The position numbers and the translations under genes were made by a program. Shown one piece after another: positions 1-6,293 of a stretch of 7,344 nucleotides of DNA. The DNA is from Bacillota bacterium (lineage in GTDB: Bacteria; Bacillota; Clostridia; Oscillospirales; Oscillospiraceae): assembly GCA_023393155.1 (NCBI GenBank), contig JAEWML010000146.1, forward strand, positions 1-7,344, in the 5' to 3' direction. Numbering within the stretch: position 1 is the first letter of the stretch; every line of letters begins with the position of its first letter. The notes below the pieces were generated by a model that had not been told where the DNA came from, made no database searches, and saw only the letters and a list, made by a program, of their open reading frames with translations.

Positions 1-823
1 GGCCATACTGCTCGCCCTCGGCGTACAGCGCGTCCAGTTGGACCCGGGCCTCGTCCCGGGCGACTTCGGCGGCGCGGAAGTCGCTCTCCAGCTTTCTGGC
101 CCCGGCCTTCAGCGCGTCCAAATCCTCGAGCCAGGCGGAAATCTCCAAAATTCTCTGCTCGTCCCGGAAAATCAGGTACTTCTTCGCCTTTTCCGCCTGA
201 TCCCGCAAAGGCTCCACCTGCAATTCAAGCTCCGCGATTTTGTCGTTGATGCGCACCAGATTTTCGTCCGTGCGCTGAAGCTTGCGTTCCGCCTCCTCCT
301 TGCGGTGGCGGTATTTCGAGATGCCCGCGGCCTCCTCGAAAATCTCCCGGCGGTCGCCGCTTTTGGTGGACAGAATCTCATCGATTTTACCCTGCCCGAT
401 GATGGAATACCCCTCCCGGCCCATGCCGGTGTCCAGAAACAGCTCCGTCACGTCCTTGAGCCGGACGGACTGGCGGTTGATATAATATTCGCTCTCCCCG
501 CTGCGGTAGTACCGCCGGGTGACGGCCACCTCGGCTTCCTCCATGGCGGGGAAAATGTGCCCCGTGTTGTCCAGCACCAGCGTCACCTGCGCAAATCCCT
601 GCTGAGGCCGCTTGGCGGTGCCGCCAAAAATCACGTCCTCCATCTTCGCGCCCCGCAGGCCCTTCACGCTCTGCTCTCCCATGACCCAGCGGATGGCGTC
701 GGAGGTATTCGATTTTCCGGAGCCGTTGGGCCCCACAATGGCGGTGATGTCCTCGCCGAACTTCAAAACCGTTTTGTCGGGAAAGGATTTGAAGCCCTGA
801 ATTTCCAATGCCTTTAAGTACAA
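1..823 (-). CDS. smc: Chromosome segregation/condensation protein SMC, N-terminal part (runs off the left edge)
   Basis: Structural maintenance of chromosomes ATPase, the core of the bacterial condensin that acts with ScpA and ScpB on DNA to organise and separate chromosomes. About 274 residues are visible of a family usually near 1,190. The N-terminus reads LYLKALEIQGFKSF, the standard SMC opening. Walker A is GPNGSGKS at residues 31-38, followed by SDAIRWVMGEQS. The segment GQGKIDEIL and the following FEEAAGISKY stretch are also typical of SMC heads. From about residue 170 the sequence turns charged and heptad-like, as expected for the start of the long coiled coil. Start choice: a TTG at 821-823 with AGAGGTGG five bases upstream. 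In-frame TTG and GTG codons further upstream would precede the conserved first strand, so they are less likely. Walker B and the signature motif lie in the missing C-terminal half. The gene reads away from its divergent neighbour and has its own promoter. Confidence 0.97.
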   Translation of the reverse strand, partial: MYLKALEIQGFKSFPDKTVLKFGEDITAIVGPNGSGKSNTSDAIRWVMGEQSVKGLRGAKMEDVIFGGTAKRPQQGFAQVTLVLDNTGHIFPAMEEAEVAVTRRYYRSGESEYYINRQSVRLKDVTELFLDTGMGREGYSIIGQGKIDEILSTKSGDRREIFEEAAGISKYRHRKEEAERKLQRTDENLVRINDKIAELELQVEPLRDQAEKAKKYLIFRDEQRILEISAWLEDLDALKAGARKLESDFRAAEVARDEARVQLDALYAEGEQYG

Positions 824-862
824 TGAAGCCACCTCTGTCAATAGAGATACTGTAACTACTCT

Positions 863-891
863 ACTATATCAAAAAAACCGTTTATATTCAA
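863..891 (-). promoter_or_regulatory. Sigma-A type promoter for smc
   Basis: On the minus strand there is a -35 TTGAAT (886-891), a 17-base spacer and a -10 TATAGT (863-868). The -10 is preceded by TG one base upstream, giving an extended -10. It points at the smc TTG start with a leader of roughly 30 bases. Spacing and both hexamers fit the housekeeping consensus well. Transcription has not been shown. Confidence 0.6.
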
Positions 892-963
892 GGCACAATT
901 TGAGAACGCTGTGGGAGGAGCATTTCCCTAAGTCCTTAGTTTCCAAACTCTGCGGAGCGTAGG

Positions 964-992
964 TTGCCATTCCGCCCGAAACGCGGTATTCT
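964..992 (+). promoter_or_regulatory. Candidate promoter for the HTH-desulfoferrodoxin gene
   Basis: A -35 TTGCCA (964-969), a 17-base spacer and a -10 TATTCT (987-992) lie about 40 bases before the start of the HTH gene. The -35 matches five of six consensus bases and the -10 four of six. A short dyad, CCGC-N7-GCGG (972-986), sits exactly in the spacer. Another, CTAAG-TC-CTTAG (928-939), lies just upstream of the -35. Either could be an operator for an autoregulating HTH protein, but this is inference from position only. Confidence 0.4.
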
Positions 993-1033
993 GCCCATAG
1001 CGGCAAATCCGATGAAAATGAGGAACACAATTG

Positions 1034-1615
1034 ATGAATCACTATGTAACGGGCGCGGCCATCCGGGAGCTGCGGGAGAAAAAGCAGCTCACCCAGCGCC
1101 AGCTTGCCCAAACGCTGTGCGTCAGCGACAAAACCGTTTCAAAATGGGAAACGGGCCGGGGACTGCCGGACATCTCCCTGCTGGAGCCTTTGGCGGCGGC
1201 CCTGAGCGTCTCGGTGGCGGAGCTTTTGAGCGGCGAATGCTTTGTCAACGCCAACCGCTCGGCAAATCTCCTGCGGAGCAAGTTCTACGTCTGCCCCATC
1301 TGCGGAAACGTTTTGTGGGCCGCGGGGGAGGGCGCGTTTTCCTGCTGCGGCGTAAGCCTTCCGCCTCTGGAGGCGGAGGAGCCGGAGGAGGCCCACAGCC
1401 TGCGGGTGCAGCGGCTGGACGACGAGTGGTACGTCACGCTGGATCACCCCATGCAAAAGGACCACTTTATCAGCTTTTTCGCGCTGGTGACGGACAACCG
1501 GGCGGAAATCGTCCGGCTCTATCCGGAGCAGAGCGCCGAAACCTGCTTCCCCTATCGAAGCGGCGCGCTTTATGCTTACTGCAACCGCCACGGCCTGTTT
1601 CGCGTCCGACTATAA
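1034..1615 (+). CDS. XRE-family HTH protein fused to a desulfoferrodoxin / superoxide-reductase-like module
   Basis: Residues about 6-67 (numbered from the ATG) form a Cro/CI-type helix-turn-helix; LTQRQLAQTL and VSDKTVSKWETGRGLPDI are the classic XRE helices. Residues about 83-193 are a second module resembling desulfoferrodoxin. A desulforedoxin-like Fe/Zn knuckle has CPIC and then CC (Cys87, 90, 104, 105). A superoxide-reductase-like part has His121, His138 (HPM), His144 and a C-terminal CNRH (Cys183, His186). These match in order and spacing the four His and one Cys that bind the catalytic iron in superoxide reductases. The lysine normally in the EKH motif is Ala here, so the site may sense rather than turn over superoxide. 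The protein is cytosolic, with no membrane segment or signal peptide. Start: ATG 1034 has GAGGAA eight bases upstream; a TTG at 1031 is a weaker alternative only five bases from that site. The gene stands alone and ends in a terminator. Its DNA target and whether it is an enzyme, a sensor or both are unknown. Confidence 0.88.
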   Translation: MNHYVTGAAIRELREKKQLTQRQLAQTLCVSDKTVSKWETGRGLPDISLLEPLAAALSVSVAELLSGECFVNANRSANLLRSKFYVCPICGNVLWAAGEGAFSCCGVSLPPLEAEEPEEAHSLRVQRLDDEWYVTLDHPMQKDHFISFFALVTDNRAEIVRLYPEQSAETCFPYRSGALYAYCNRHGLFRVRL

Positions 1616-1619
1616 AAGG

Positions 1620-1661
1620 CGCTGCGGGAGCGAAGTCTCTCCCGCAGCGTCTTTTCTGTTT
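1620..1661. terminator. Bidirectional intrinsic terminator between convergent genes
   Basis: A perfect 11-bp GC-rich stem (1620-1630 with 1639-1649) has an 8-base loop. On the plus strand it is followed by TCTTTTCTGTTT. On the minus strand the same stem is followed by CCTTTTATA. It can therefore end both the HTH-desulfoferrodoxin transcript and the converging tepA-like transcript, whose stop codon is about 40 bases away. Confidence 0.88.
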
Positions 1662-1688
1662 ACCGGCTCCGCCTGTTTTACGCCGCTT

Positions 1689-2453
1689 TCAGGAGGAGCG
1701 TTTTTTTCTTCCGGGCTTGTGCTTCACCTCTCCGTACAGCCAATCCAGCGCGTCGGAGAGCGTACCCACCTGATCGATGAGTCCCAGTCCCACGGCTTCT
1801 TCTCCGTAAAGCACGGTGCCCACGTCCGCCGCCATTTCGCCGGTTTTCATCATCAGGGACAGGAACGTATCCTTGTCGATGGCGCAGTTGCGGGTGACGA
1901 AGTCCACGATGCGGTCCTGCAGCCGCTCGAAGTAATGGTACGTCTGGGGCGCGGCAATCACCGTGCCGCTCATGCGGACGGGGTGAACCGTCATGGCCGC
2001 AGAGGGCACGGCAAAGCTCCGCTTCGCCGCCACCGCCAGCGGGATGCCGATGGAGTGGCTCCCCCCCAGCACCAGAGACGCGGTGGGCTTGCCCATGCCC
2101 GCAATCAGCTCCGCAATGCCAAGCCCCGCCTCGATGTCGCCGCCCACGGTATTCAGAAGAAGCAGCACGCCGTCCACCTCGTCGGATTGCTCCAGCGCCG
2201 CCAGCAGCGGCATCACATGCTCGTATTTCGTGGCCTTTGTGTTGGGGGCGGCGGCCATGTGCCCTTCAATCTGCCCGATGATGGTGAGGCAGTGGAGGCT
2301 TCCCCGCCGGGTCTTGGTGGTAACGGAGCCGCTGTCCACAATCTGCTGCTGCCACGTCTCCGGGGCGGTTCCGCCCTTGTCTGAGCCGGTATCGGAGCCG
2401 GTGTCGGCGTCGTCTTCTCCCGTCTCCTTTTTTGTTTTTGTCTCTTCCGTCAT
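1689..2453 (-). CDS. tepA: ClpP-family serine protease, TepA-like
   Basis: A 254-residue member of the ClpP/crotonase-fold protease family, close to Bacillus TepA, which is described as enhancing protein translocation and export. The TepA-type core is recognisable: HCLTIIGQIEGHM (54-66), TKYEHVMP, LLLLNTVGGDIEAGL and GGSHSIG. The likely catalytic triad is Ser134 (in GSHSIG), His157 (in MTVHPVR) and Asp210 (in ADVGT), in the same order as ClpP. The first 35 or so residues are a hydrophilic, acidic, Thr/Ser/Gly/Asp-rich tail with a short DTGSDTGSDKG repeat. The last ten or so are basic (KHKPGRKKRSS). No signal peptide or membrane helix is seen, so it is probably cytosolic and may work at the membrane face. 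Start: ATG at 2451-2453 with GAGGG five bases upstream. A TTG eleven codons earlier has no good ribosome site. It converges on the HTH gene and diverges from proB. Its substrate is unknown. Confidence 0.88.
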   Translation of the reverse strand: MTEETKTKKETGEDDADTGSDTGSDKGGTAPETWQQQIVDSGSVTTKTRRGSLHCLTIIGQIEGHMAAAPNTKATKYEHVMPLLAALEQSDEVDGVLLLLNTVGGDIEAGLGIAELIAGMGKPTASLVLGGSHSIGIPLAVAAKRSFAVPSAAMTVHPVRMSGTVIAAPQTYHYFERLQDRIVDFVTRNCAIDKDTFLSLMMKTGEMAADVGTVLYGEEAVGLGLIDQVGTLSDALDWLYGEVKHKPGRKKRSS

Positions 2454-2525
2454 GAAATCCCTCGCTTTCCGCACTAGCTTCTGCAAAAATTAGAAATTTA
2501 CCCGGTTTCCTTTTGAAAAACACCG

Positions 2526-2534
2526 TGATATAAT
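2526..2534 (+). promoter_or_regulatory. Extended -10 promoter of the proBAC operon
   Basis: TGATATAAT is a perfect extended -10 (TG-n-TATAAT, hexamer 2529-2534) about 43 bases before the proB start. The -35 region at 17-base spacing (TTTCCT, 2506-2511) is weak, which is typical of extended -10 promoters. Between it and the start lies GAGGGGAG (2559-2566), the ribosome-binding site. I see no T-box, riboswitch or leader peptide in the short leader. Confidence 0.55.
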
Positions 2535-2576
2535 GCTTCAATATATCATCATTCTCTTGAGGGGAGCTGACGGACT

Positions 2577-3371
2577 TTGAAGCAGCAGCGTATTGTGGTG
2601 AAGGTGGGCACCTCCACCATCACCCATGACTCCGGCGCGCTGAACCTGCACCGCATCGAGCAGCTTGTGCGGGTTCTTGCGGATTTAAGCGGCATGGGCC
2701 ATCAGGTGATTCTGGTGTCCTCCGGGGCCATTGCCGTGGGCGCGGCCCGGCTGAACATGCCGGAGCGGCCACGCGAGCTGCGGCTCAAGCAGGCGGCGGC
2801 GGCGGTGGGCCAGTGCCGCATTATGCATATTTACGACAAGTTTTTCTCCGAGTATAACCGCACCGTCTCCCAGATTCTGCTGACGGGAGACGACGTGGAC
2901 GATCCCATCCGGGCGGAGCACCTCACCAGCACCTTCGGGGCGCTTTTGGAAATGCGGGTCATTCCCGTGGTAAACGAAAACGATTCCGTGTCCTCGGCGG
3001 AAATTGAAACGGGGCGGCACAAGGTTCTGGGCGACAACGACACGCTTTCCGCCATCGTGGCTAAACTTTGCCGGGCGGATTTGCTGATTCTGATTTCAGA
3101 TATTGATGGGCTGTACGACGCGGACCCCCACGCCCATCCGGACGCAAAGCTTATCCGCCGGGTGGAAACGCTGACGCCGGAGATTTTGGAAATGGCGGGG
3201 GGTGCGGGCTCGTGGCGGGGCACCGGCGGCATGGCCACCAAGCTGTCCGCCGCCAAAATTGCAACGGAGGCAGGCTGCGACATGGTGATTACCAACGGGC
3301 AGCGGACCGAGGACCTGTACGGCATCGTGGACGGCGCGGAAATCGGAACCAGATTCTTAGCTTTGAAATAA
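2577..3371 (+). CDS. proB: Glutamate 5-kinase, short form without PUA domain
   Basis: Catalyses the ATP-dependent phosphorylation of L-glutamate to gamma-glutamyl phosphate, the first committed step of proline synthesis, in the cytosol. The 264 residues cover only the amino-acid-kinase domain. Visible signatures are VVKVGTSTIT (7-16), VSSGAIAVG (47-55), VNENDSVS (132-139), LGDNDTLSA (151-159), SDIDGLYDADP (174-184) and GTGGMATK (215-222). The longer ProB of Escherichia coli and Bacillus (about 365-370 residues) carries a C-terminal PUA domain that is missing here; the reading frame simply ends in TAA just before proA. Short ProBs are known in several Firmicutes. Start: TTG 2577, ten bases after GAGGGGAG, chosen because the conserved first strand begins at residue 5. 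The stop codon and the proA ribosome site AGGAGG overlap by one base, so proB and proA are very likely co-transcribed. Kinase identity is certain from motifs and neighbours. Confidence 0.96.
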   Translation: MKQQRIVVKVGTSTITHDSGALNLHRIEQLVRVLADLSGMGHQVILVSSGAIAVGAARLNMPERPRELRLKQAAAAVGQCRIMHIYDKFFSEYNRTVSQILLTGDDVDDPIRAEHLTSTFGALLEMRVIPVVNENDSVSSAEIETGRHKVLGDNDTLSAIVAKLCRADLLILISDIDGLYDADPHAHPDAKLIRRVETLTPEILEMAGGAGSWRGTGGMATKLSAAKIATEAGCDMVITNGQRTEDLYGIVDGAEIGTRFLALK

Positions 3372-3384
3372 GGAGGCGCGGAGC

Positions 3385-4644
3385 ATGGAAACTATGACTG
3401 CTTTGGAGCGGCAGGGCCAACTGGCCCGGGCCGCCGGACGGGTGCTGTCCATTACCGGCACGGTGCGGAAAAACGCCGCGCTGGAGGCCATTGCCGATCT
3501 ACTGACGGAAAAACAGGATCTGTGGCTTGCCGCCAACGCGGAGGACGTGGCCGCCGCGTCGGCGGCGGGGATGCGCCCCGCCATGCTGGACCGGCTGACC
3601 TTGACGGAGGCGCGGATCGCGGACATCGTAAAGGGAATCCGCCAAGTGGCGGCGCTCCCCGATCCCATCGGCACGGTCACCAAAATGGAAACCCGGCCCA
3701 ACGGGCTGATCATCGGGCGGCGGCGGGTTCCGCTGGGGGTCATCGCCATTATCTACGAGGCCCGGCCCAACGTCACCGCCGACGCGGCGGCCCTATGCCT
3801 GAAGTCCGGCAACGCCTGCATTCTCCGCGGCGGGAAGGAGGCCATCCGCTCCAACCGGGCGGCGGCGGAGCTGATGCGCACCGCGCTGGAAAGCGCGGGC
3901 CTTCCCGCCGACTGCATCTCTCTTGTACAGGACACCAGCCGCGACACGGCAAACGAGCTGATGCACCTGACGGAATACGTGGACGTGCTGATTCCCCGGG
4001 GCGGCGCGGAGCTGATTCGCGCCGTGTCTAAAAACGCCGCAGTTCCCGTCATTCGCACGGGCGAGGGCGTGTGCCACATCTATATCGACAGCGAGGCGGA
4101 TCTGGACATGGGCGCTAAAATCCTGTTCAACGCCAAGTGTTCCCGCCCCTCCGTGTGCAACGCGGCGGAGTGCGTTCTGGTGGCGGAGGACGTGGCGGGA
4201 GACTTTTTTGAAAAGGCCGTCCCCCTGTTGAAGGAGAAACACGTGGAGCTGCGGTGCGACGGGGCCTCCCTAGCTCTCATCGGCGAGGCCGGCATCCCGG
4301 CTCAGGAGTCGGACTGGGACGCGGAGTACGACGACTATATTCTGGCGGTCCGCGTTGTGAAGGACGCGGCGGAGGCCATCGATTTTATCAACACCCACGG
4401 TACCGGCCACTCCGAGTCCATTATTACGAAAAACTATTTCACCTCCCAGCACTTTTTGAACGCGGTGGACGCGGCGGCGGTGTACGTCAACGCCTCCACC
4501 CGGTTTACCGATGGGTTTGAATTCGGTCTGGGCGCGGAAATCGGCATTTCCACCCAGAAGATGCACGCCCGGGGCCCCATGGGCCTGGAGGAGCTGACCA
4601 GCTCCAAATACGTGATTTACGGCGAGGGCCAGATTCGGGAATAA
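3385..4644 (+). CDS. proA: Glutamate-5-semialdehyde dehydrogenase (gamma-glutamyl phosphate reductase)
   Basis: Uses NADPH to reduce gamma-glutamyl phosphate to glutamate-5-semialdehyde, which cyclises spontaneously to pyrroline-5-carboxylate. It is a cytosolic member of the aldehyde dehydrogenase superfamily. The 419 residues are full length for the family. Landmarks are RRVPLGVIAIIYEARPNVT (113-131), LKSGNACILRGGKEA (139-153), IPRGGAEL (203-210), VPVIRTGEGVCHIY (220-233), the catalytic cysteine in RPSVCNAAE (Cys258), and the long C-terminal signature from VYVNASTRFTDG to KMHARGPMGLEELTS (367-406). Start: ATG 3385 eight bases after AGGAGG; a second ATG three codons on is also possible. It follows proB by 13 bases and precedes proC by 63 bases. 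No frameshift or missing key residue is seen. Confidence 0.97.
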   Translation: METMTALERQGQLARAAGRVLSITGTVRKNAALEAIADLLTEKQDLWLAANAEDVAAASAAGMRPAMLDRLTLTEARIADIVKGIRQVAALPDPIGTVTKMETRPNGLIIGRRRVPLGVIAIIYEARPNVTADAAALCLKSGNACILRGGKEAIRSNRAAAELMRTALESAGLPADCISLVQDTSRDTANELMHLTEYVDVLIPRGGAELIRAVSKNAAVPVIRTGEGVCHIYIDSEADLDMGAKILFNAKCSRPSVCNAAECVLVAEDVAGDFFEKAVPLLKEKHVELRCDGASLALIGEAGIPAQESDWDAEYDDYILAVRVVKDAAEAIDFINTHGTGHSESIITKNYFTSQHFLNAVDAAAVYVNASTRFTDGFEFGLGAEIGISTQKMHARGPMGLEELTSSKYVIYGEGQIRE

Positions 4645-4645
4645 A

Positions 4646-4688
4646 CATTCCGGCATCGGCAGAGCAATCCACCAATGCCGGACGAATG
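4646..4688 (+). repeat. Imperfect inverted repeat between proA and proC
   Basis: CATTCCGGCAT (4646-4656) is complementary to ATGCCGGACGAATG (4675-4688), apart from a two-base bulge. This gives about 12 base pairs around an 18-base loop, in nearly the whole proA-proC gap. There is no T-tract, so it is unlikely to be a strong terminator. It could be an RNA stability or processing hairpin that sets the relative level of proC. The ATG at 4675 that would lengthen ProC lies in its right arm. Confidence 0.45.
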
Positions 4689-4707
4689 TACGAAAGGCAG
4701 GAGCGAT

Positions 4708-5511
4708 ATGGCAACTTACGGATTTATCGGTATTGGAAACATGGGCGGGGCGCTGGCCCGGGCGGTATGCCGCACGGTGGAGCCGGATCAGGTCTTTCTT
4801 TCCAACCGCACCATGGCAAAGGCGGAGGCGCTGGCCGCCGAGCTGGGCTGCCGCACCGCGGACGGCGAAGCCGTGGCCGGGAGCGCGGACTTCATTTTTC
4901 TGGGCGTGAAACCCCACATGATGAAGGAACTTTTGGCCGACATCGGCCCCATTCTCGCCGCGCGGGAGACGCGGTTTATTCTGGTGAGCATGGCGGCGGG
5001 CCTGTCCATCGCGGACATTCAGGAACTGGCCGGGGAAGCCTACCCCGTGATCCGCGTCATGCCCAACACCCCCTGCTCCATCGGCGAGGGCATGACGCTG
5101 TATTCCCTCAGCGCCGACGTGTCCGCCGAAGAGGAGCGGGCCTTCCTTGCCGACATGGCCGGGGCGGGAAAGTTTATAGCGATGCCGGAGCAGATGATTG
5201 ACGCGGGCAGCGCCGTCTCCGGCTGCGGCCCCGCGTTTATCTGCCTGTTTCTGGAGGCTCTGGCGGACGGCGGCGTGGCCTGCGGCCTGCCCCGGGCCAC
5301 GGCCATGGAGCTGGCCGCCCAGACGCTGGTCGGCACGGCCCGCTTGCAGCAGGAGAGCGGAAAGCACCCCGGCGCGCTGAAGGACGCGGTGTGCTCCCCC
5401 GGCGGAACCACCATTCAGGGCGTTCGCGCGCTGGAAGAAGGCGGCTTCCGGGCTGCGGCAATGAATGCGGTCATCGCCGCGTATGAGAAGACGGCGGCGC
5501 TCAAGCAATAA
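4708..5511 (+). CDS. proC: Pyrroline-5-carboxylate reductase
   Basis: Catalyses the final step of proline synthesis, the NAD(P)H-dependent reduction of 1-pyrroline-5-carboxylate to L-proline, in the cytosol. It is full length at 267 residues. The N-terminal Rossmann fold opens with YGFIGIGNMGGALA (4-17), and SNRT (32-35) follows strand two. Other family marks are LGVKPHMM (65-72), SMAAGLS (94-100), RVMPNTPCSIGEGM (116-129), SAVSGCGPAFICLFLEALAD (168-187), and the C-terminal signature VCSPGGTTIQGVRALEEGGF (228-247). Start: ATG 4708, with AGGAG close upstream (4-base gap). The in-frame ATG eleven codons earlier would add an unconserved extension. Third gene of the proBAC unit and followed by a strong terminator. 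Nothing odd is seen in it. Confidence 0.97.
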   Translation: MATYGFIGIGNMGGALARAVCRTVEPDQVFLSNRTMAKAEALAAELGCRTADGEAVAGSADFIFLGVKPHMMKELLADIGPILAARETRFILVSMAAGLSIADIQELAGEAYPVIRVMPNTPCSIGEGMTLYSLSADVSAEEERAFLADMAGAGKFIAMPEQMIDAGSAVSGCGPAFICLFLEALADGGVACGLPRATAMELAAQTLVGTARLQQESGKHPGALKDAVCSPGGTTIQGVRALEEGGFRAAAMNAVIAAYEKTAALKQ

Positions 5512-5553
5512 GCTTCTGTGCCATTCAGAATTGAAATTGCTGCATCTTTCTGC

Positions 5554-5609
5554 GCGCGGCGGGCCTTTATACAAGGCCCGCCGCGCTTTCTTCCTCCTGC
5601 CTCCTTTTT
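5554..5609 (+). terminator. Strong intrinsic terminator after proC
   Basis: A perfect 14-bp stem (GCGCGGCGGGCCTT, 5554-5567, with 5573-5586) has a 5-base loop. It is followed at once by TTTCTTCCTCC and a TTTTT run a little later (5605-5609). It closes the proline operon about 40 bases after the proC stop. A much weaker 5-bp hairpin (5627-5641) with a short T-run lies downstream and might be a backup. Confidence 0.9.
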
Positions 5610-5645
5610 CCAGAAAACTTACTTCGCGCCGTCTTTCGGCGGACT

Positions 5646-5675
5646 TTTTCAGGTCGAGCTGAAAATTTCTTTAAT
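5646..5675 (+). promoter_or_regulatory. Candidate promoter and dyad upstream of the sigma-factor operon
   Basis: A perfect inverted repeat TTTTCAG-N6-CTGAAAA spans 5646-5665. It overlaps a weak sigma-A-like arrangement, TTTTCA (5646-5651), 18 bases, TTTAAT (5670-5675). Further down, TGAACC (5692-5697) and CGCCTC (5712-5717) loosely recall ECF-type -35/-10 elements, but the spacing of 14 is shorter than usual. The remaining bases up to 5804 hold no other clear signal. Which promoter is used, and whether the sigma factor drives itself, cannot be told from sequence. Confidence 0.25.
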
Positions 5676-5804
5676 ATTTTTAGCCCGACCATGAACCTTC
5701 CGGCAGTTTATCGCCTCTAATATGCAGAGCTCAAATTTGGATCGGCCATCCGGAAAAGGACTTTGTATGTACCTAAGACAGACACACAGAAAGGAATAAC
5801 CGCC

Positions 5805-6293
5805 GTGGACAGAGATGATTTCGCCTCCCGCGTCGTCGCGGCAGAGCCCACGCTGTACCGCATTTCCAAGTCCATCCTGAAAAATGACAGCGACTGCGCG
5901 GATGCGGTGCAGGAGGCGATTGCTTCGGCATATGGTAAGCTCTCCTCCCTGCGGGAGCCAGATTATTTTAAAACGTGGCTTTGCAGAATTTTAATCCACG
6001 AGTGCTACCGATTCTACCGGGCAAACCGAAACACCGTGTCCCTGGAGGAATATGCATTCCCGGAGACAGCCCCGCCCCAGAGCCGGGACCCGGGGCTCTA
6101 CGCCGCCATCATGGCGCTGCGGGAAGAACTGCGGCTGGTGATTGTGCTGCACTATGTGGAGGGCTTTCAGGTGACAGAGATTTCCCAAATGCTGAAAATC
6201 CCGGCGGGGACGGTGAAAAGCCGCCTTTCCCGCGCCCGGGCCGCGCTGCGGTCGGCCCTTGAAAAAAAGGAGGTACCGGCACATGACGCATGA
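5805..6293 (+). CDS. ECF-type sigma-70 family RNA polymerase sigma factor
   Basis: An alternative sigma factor that would direct RNA polymerase to a small set of promoters. At 162 residues it has the two-domain ECF layout. Region 2 covers about residues 5-75, with DCADAVQEA (30-38) and FKTWLCRILIHECYRFYR (55-72). A short linker rich in Pro and acidic residues follows (about 78-97). Region 4 is a helix-turn-helix (about 100-152) with LHYVEGF (115-121), TEIS and IPAGTVKSRLSRARAALRS (132-150). Start: GTG at 5805 with AGAAAGGA nine bases upstream. A TTG 14 codons earlier lacks a clear ribosome site and precedes the conserved helix. The stop overlaps the next gene by 11 bases, implying translational coupling with its likely anti-sigma factor. 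The target promoters and inducing signal are unknown. Confidence 0.92.
   Translation: MDRDDFASRVVAAEPTLYRISKSILKNDSDCADAVQEAIASAYGKLSSLREPDYFKTWLCRILIHECYRFYRANRNTVSLEEYAFPETAPPQSRDPGLYAAIMALREELRLVIVLHYVEGFQVTEISQMLKIPAGTVKSRLSRARAALRSALEKKEVPAHDA

Noticed and set aside
38..817. 259-codon open frame on the plus strand across smc
   Set aside because: It is antisense to an unmistakable smc and has no recognisable domain. High GC with third-position bias commonly opens such mirror frames.
838..843. TTGACA on the minus strand as a -35 for smc
   Set aside because: It is within 20 bases of the smc start, in the leader, with no room for a -10 and start site. The promoter at 863-891 fits far better.
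1572..2384. 270-codon plus-strand frame opposite the tepA-like gene
   Set aside because: It overlaps the end of the HTH gene and the bidirectional terminator. The opposite strand carries conserved protease motifs, so this is a shadow.
4270..5574. 434-codon open frame on the minus strand across proC and the end of proA
   Set aside because: Long, but it opposes two clearly conserved genes, runs through the proC terminator, and its product is rich in Gly/Arg/His with no family signature.
5739..5751. Small GGAT-N5-ATCC dyad before the sigma gene
   Set aside because: Only four base pairs, expected by chance in a sequence of this length.
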